A stretch of DNA of 6,658 bases, taken from assembly GCA_025449795.1 (NCBI GenBank), contig JANWIQ010000029.1:1-6658 (forward strand), given 5' to 3'. Below, piece after piece: positions 5,377 through 6,658 of the stretch. This DNA is from Minisyncoccota bacterium (GTDB lineage Bacteria; Patescibacteriota; Microgenomatia; Levybacterales; UBA12049). How positions within the stretch are numbered: position 1 is the first letter of the stretch; each line of letters begins with the position of its first letter. Below the pieces are notes generated by a model, which was given only the letters and a program-made list of their open reading frames with translations, was not told the origin of the DNA and searched no databases. Position numbers and translations under genes: made by a program.

Positions 5377-6102
5377 ATGGCAACCTCACAAGAAAAAGCC
5401 GAAGCATTTTACCAGCAGATACTGCAAATATTATTAAAGAAAAGAATCCCTTTTCTCATTGGCGGTACCTATGCAGTAGGTGCCTATACTGGCATTGTCC
5501 GGCCAACAAAAGACTTGGACATGTATACAAAAGCCGGTGATTACACAAGACTGCTGGACTTTTTTAATTCCAAAGAATATACCGTTGAAATAACCGACGC
5601 GAGATGGCTCGCAAAAATTGCCCGAGGAGATTTTTTTATTGATGTGCTTTTTGGCACAGCAAGTGAAACCTGTCGGGTAGATGAAAGTTGGTTTGATTTT
5701 GCCCCTAAAACCAAACTTTTTGGTATGACCCTCAAACTTATTCCTGTTGAAGAACTTATCTGGGTAAAATCATTTATGCAGGATCGAAGGCGTTCAGAGG
5801 GACCGGATGTCAATCACCTGCTGCTGAAAAAAGGCAAAACGCTTGACTGGAAACGCCTCCTGATGCGCATGGATCCATATTGGGAATTGCTTTTTAGCCA
5901 TATTTTGGAATTTCGATTTATTTATCCCTCAGAGCGGGAAATTATCCCTAAATGGGTCATGGAGAATTTACTAGAACGGGTACAACACGAGCTCGCACTT
6001 CCCTCTCCCAAAGAGCATATTTGTCGTGGAACACTCCTCTCACGAATAGATTATGAAATAGATGTAAAAGAATGGGGATTTAAAACAGTTTTGGAATTAT
6101 GA
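5377..6102 (+). CDS. MNT-type nucleotidyltransferase family protein
   Basis: A 241-residue cytoplasmic protein of the polymerase-beta-like nucleotidyltransferase superfamily. It has the GGT motif (29-31, in FLIGGTYAVGAYTG), the paired acidic residues D46 and D48 in RPTKDLDMY, and a third acidic residue D89 in GDFFIDVLFG. Conserved-looking elements follow: PVEELIWVKSF (K131), GPDVNHLL (143-149) and WELLFSHILEFRFIYPSERE (169-188). The superfamily transfers a nucleotide to a protein, RNA or small molecule; the target is unknown. The frame is open further upstream to ATG 5287, which would add 30 residues resembling a signal peptide and overlap the carbonic anhydrase by 26 bases. I prefer ATG 5377 because a secreted form makes no sense for this fold and a -10-like box lies six bases before it. 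The stop overlaps the phosphoesterase start (ATGA), so the two are translationally coupled and probably share a pathway. Confidence 0.8.
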   Translation: MATSQEKAEAFYQQILQILLKKRIPFLIGGTYAVGAYTGIVRPTKDLDMYTKAGDYTRLLDFFNSKEYTVEITDARWLAKIARGDFFIDVLFGTASETCRVDESWFDFAPKTKLFGMTLKLIPVEELIWVKSFMQDRRRSEGPDVNHLLLKKGKTLDWKRLLMRMDPYWELLFSHILEFRFIYPSEREIIPKWVMENLLERVQHELALPSPKEHICRGTLLSRIDYEIDVKEWGFKTVLEL

Positions 6103-6658
6103 AAATTGCCGCACTCGCTGATTTGCATACAACCGAACGCTCCCATACAAAATATCAAGGTCTTTTCCAACGTATCTCCAAAAGCACTGATATTCTTTTG
6201 CTCTGTGGAGACCTCACCGACCATGGTCTTCCTGCGCAAGCAGAAATATTAAAGGCAGAATTACAGGCGTGTACTGTCCCGAAAGTAGCGATTCTTGGCA
6301 ACCATGACTATGAAAGCGGGCAGGAAGAAAGAATAAAGGAAATACTTCGTACTGGTAATCTTATTCTTTTGGAAGATGAGGAATTTATTTTGGATGACGT
6401 TGGTTTTGCGGGGGTAAAAGGATTTGGCGGCGGATTTGGAAGGCATATGGTTGGCGCATTTGGGGAAAAGGCAATGAAAGAATTTGTGGGAGAAGCAATA
6501 CAGGAAGTAGAAAAATTAGAAGTGAGCCTTGGCAATATTGACCACACAAAAAAACAAATCATACTCATGCATTACTCGCCTATTGTGGGGACGCTTCTTG
6601 GCGAACCTCCTGAAATATTTCCATTTTTGGGAAGTTCACGCTTTGAAGAGGTCATTGA
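6099..6658 (+). CDS. Calcineurin-like metallophosphoesterase (partial)
   Basis: The frame from ATG 6099 is open to the right edge, giving 186 residues with the C-terminus missing. It shows the metal-site motifs of the calcineurin-like phosphoesterase family in order: DLH (D8, H10), GDLTDHG (D38), GNHD (N68, H69, D70) and MHYSP (H158). The last GHxH motif would lie beyond the window. Members use two metal ions to hydrolyse phosphomonoesters or phosphodiesters in nucleotides, nucleic acids, lipids or proteins; the substrate cannot be read from sequence. A glycine-rich insert (GFGGGFGRH, 108-116) lies between the GNHD and MHYSP motifs. No signal peptide is seen. Its start overlaps the nucleotidyltransferase stop by four bases, with only a weak GGAA (6093-6096) before it, so translation probably depends on the upstream gene. 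Pairing a transferase with a phosphoesterase suggests addition and removal, or processing, of the same phosphate-containing group (inference). Confidence 0.9.
   Translation, partial: MKIAALADLHTTERSHTKYQGLFQRISKSTDILLLCGDLTDHGLPAQAEILKAELQACTVPKVAILGNHDYESGQEERIKEILRTGNLILLEDEEFILDDVGFAGVKGFGGGFGRHMVGAFGEKAMKEFVGEAIQEVEKLEVSLGNIDHTKKQIILMHYSPIVGTLLGEPPEIFPFLGSSRFEEVI

Noticed and set aside
6051..6568. Minus-strand ORFs at 6051-6239, 6261-6446 and 6308-6568
   Set aside because: They are antisense to the metallophosphoesterase, whose metal-binding motifs appear in the correct order on the plus strand.

Overview
The window carries seven protein-coding genes and almost no spare DNA. The longest stretch without a gene is about 215 bases (4735-4949). 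Two genes run off the ends. I see no tRNA, rRNA, CRISPR array, insertion sequence or phage gene. The gene content (small surface proteins with cohesin and dockerin domains, a CofE-like glutamate ligase, a very short beta-carbonic anhydrase), the tight packing, the absence of Shine-Dalgarno sequences and promoters lying directly on start codons suggest a Candidate Phyla Radiation (Patescibacteria) genome, perhaps Microgenomates. This placement is inference, not proven by any marker gene. Stop codons TAA, TAG and TGA all appear in the expected places, so the standard bacterial code fits.

Left (1-1641, minus): an open frame of 547 codons running off the left edge. It encodes a protein with about three winged-helix-like domains and a C-terminal helix-turn-helix resembling sigma-70 region 4. 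It is divergent from the next gene.

Middle (1752-3941, plus): a membrane-tethered or secreted dockerin protein with two tandem beta domains (VDWWF motif), followed by a membrane-anchored cohesin protein. The two probably bind each other outside the cell. The cohesin gene has its own promoter inside the end of the dockerin gene. Its 3' end overlaps tail-to-tail with a minus-strand CofE-type gamma-glutamyl ligase (3916-4734).

Right (4735-6658, plus): an intergenic block with a strong, possibly bidirectional, terminator hairpin and a promoter carrying a perfect dyad; a 120-residue beta-carbonic anhydrase; then a nucleotidyltransferase whose stop overlaps the start of a metallophosphoesterase (ATGA), which runs off the right edge.

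The most general signal is architectural. Five genes have a -10 box ending 5-10 bases before the ATG, four of them with a good -35 at 17-18 bases, and a sixth has a weaker example. Their transcripts should therefore be leaderless or nearly so. The most system-like signal is the adjacent cohesin and dockerin pair, with a large DNA-binding-type protein divergently transcribed next to it.
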